From Ruminococcaceae bacterium UBA1865 (GTDB lineage Bacteria > Bacillota > Clostridia > Oscillospirales > Acutalibacteraceae), in NCBI GenBank assembly GCA_002338255.1, contig DDHX01000032.1, positions 22,949 through 28,958 on the forward strand: DNA of 6,010 nucleotides, given 5' to 3'. Below the pieces are notes generated by a model that was given only the letters and a program-made list of their open reading frames with translations, was not told the DNA's origin and searched no databases. The position numbers were made by a program, and so were the translations under genes. Below, piece by piece: positions 5,366 through 6,010 of the stretch; position 1 is the stretch's first letter; every line of letters starts with the position of its first letter.

Positions 5366-6010
5366 ATGGTATCAAGAGAGCGGGAGTGAGAGTGATGTTG
5401 TTATCAGTACGCGCATCCGCCTTGCCCGTAATCTGTCAGAGTTTCCTTTTTCGGTCAGAATGAGCCAGCAGGATCGGCTGAAGCTTGAGCAAAAAGTAGT
5501 GGCGGCGGCTATGAACGAAAATACAGCCATTCCTGACATTCTTTTTATTGATATGGAAAACCTTTCCAAAACAGAAGCTGTTTCCCTTGTTGAACGTCAT
5601 CTGGTCAGCCCGGACTTTATTTCTGATTGTGCCGGCCGCGGCCTTTTAATAAACGAGGATGAATCCCTCAGTGTAATGATCAATGAGGAAGACCACCTTC
5701 ACTTACAGTCAATACTGGGCGGGCTTAACCTGCAAACGGCCTATCAGGCAGTAGACCAGCTTGATACGGTACTAAATAAATCCCTGCATTTTGCATTTGA
5801 CGAAAATTTAGGCTACCTGACTCAAAATCCGGTTAATTTGGGTACGGGAATGCGTGCATCACTGATGCTGCATCTTCCGGCTTTAAAAGATGAGGGGGGC
5901 ATGTTGAGAATCTCCAACAGTCTTTCTAAATTGGGGCTTGTACTGCGGGGTATTTACGGATCGGGCACCGAACCGAAAGGTGCCATGTATCAGCTTTCCA
6001 ACCAAGTGTC
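5358..6010 (+). CDS. mcsB: McsB, protein arginine kinase (3' end beyond window; catalytic Cys position is Asn)
   Basis: The frame starts at ATG 5358-5360, inside the end of mcsA, and runs off the right edge after 217 complete codons, out of about 350 expected. It encodes the phosphagen-kinase-fold enzyme that phosphorylates protein arginines. Seen: STRIRLARNL (17-26), a nucleotide-binding element near the start of this family; NEEDHLHLQ (109-117), which holds the conserved acidic catalytic residues; NLGTGMRAS (160-168); and YGSGTEPKGAMYQLSNQ (200-216). The start has GGAGGAGGAGG at 5344-5354. A striking deviation: the family's TxCPxNxGTG segment reads TQNPVNLGTG, so Asn157 takes the place of the usual active-site Cys (C167 in B. 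subtilis numbering). All other visible blocks are intact, so this looks like a functional gene rather than a decaying one. clpC, the usual next gene, may lie beyond the edge. Confidence 0.93.
   Translation, partial: MSKWYQESGSESDVVISTRIRLARNLSEFPFSVRMSQQDRLKLEQKVVAAAMNENTAIPDILFIDMENLSKTEAVSLVERHLVSPDFISDCAGRGLLINEDESLSVMINEEDHLHLQSILGGLNLQTAYQAVDQLDTVLNKSLHFAFDENLGYLTQNPVNLGTGMRASLMLHLPALKDEGGMLRISNSLSKLGLVLRGIYGSGTEPKGAMYQLSNQV

Overview
The window reads as a chromosomal segment of a low-to-mid GC, anaerobic Gram-positive bacterium of the class Clostridia, perhaps near the Oscillospiraceae/Ruminococcaceae. The evidence is a monomeric [FeFe] hydrogenase of the group B type, strong AGGAGG-type ribosome binding sites, frequent GTG and TTG starts, sigma-A-like promoters and an mcsA-mcsB pair. 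The lineage is inferred from gene content and style. No rRNA, tRNA, CRISPR array, insertion sequence or phage gene was seen.

Layout, left to right. (1) Positions 2-136 are the C-terminal end of an unrecognised gene, followed closely by the hydrogenase gene (155-1600). An ABC exporter pair follows: an ATPase (1621-2529) and its ABC-2 permease (2526-3323, 4-base overlap). Gaps of 18 and 20 bases and the ATGA overlap suggest one transcript. (2) A good sigma-A-like promoter (3331-3359) opens a second unit: a PHP-domain phosphoesterase (3405-4256) and a small TSCPD-domain protein (4259-4516), closed by a 9-bp stem terminator (4528-4556). (3) On the minus strand, convergent with that unit, is a 46-residue Cys/Gly/Asn-rich protein with one membrane segment (4563-4703). 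It has a strong ribosome binding site and shares the terminator. (4) After about 170 bases of AT-rich intergenic DNA come mcsA (4874-5365) and mcsB (5358 to the window edge), the zinc-binding adaptor and protein arginine kinase of the Clp proteolysis system. No ctsR gene lies directly upstream and no CtsR operator was recognised by eye.

How the genes work together. McsA and McsB are expected to act as one unit that tags proteins with phosphoarginine for ClpCP. The hydrogenase probably exchanges electrons with ferredoxin in fermentative metabolism; its link to the ABC pair is positional only. PHP and TSCPD proteins are co-transcribed, with no known shared pathway.

Most worth a second look: the McsB reading frame has Asn where phosphagen and protein arginine kinases normally carry the active-site Cys; the small Cys-rich membrane protein; the ctsR-less mcsAB start; and the group B hydrogenase with exactly 16 cysteines between residues 85 and 186. 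I did not find convincing evidence for a wholly new multi-gene system.
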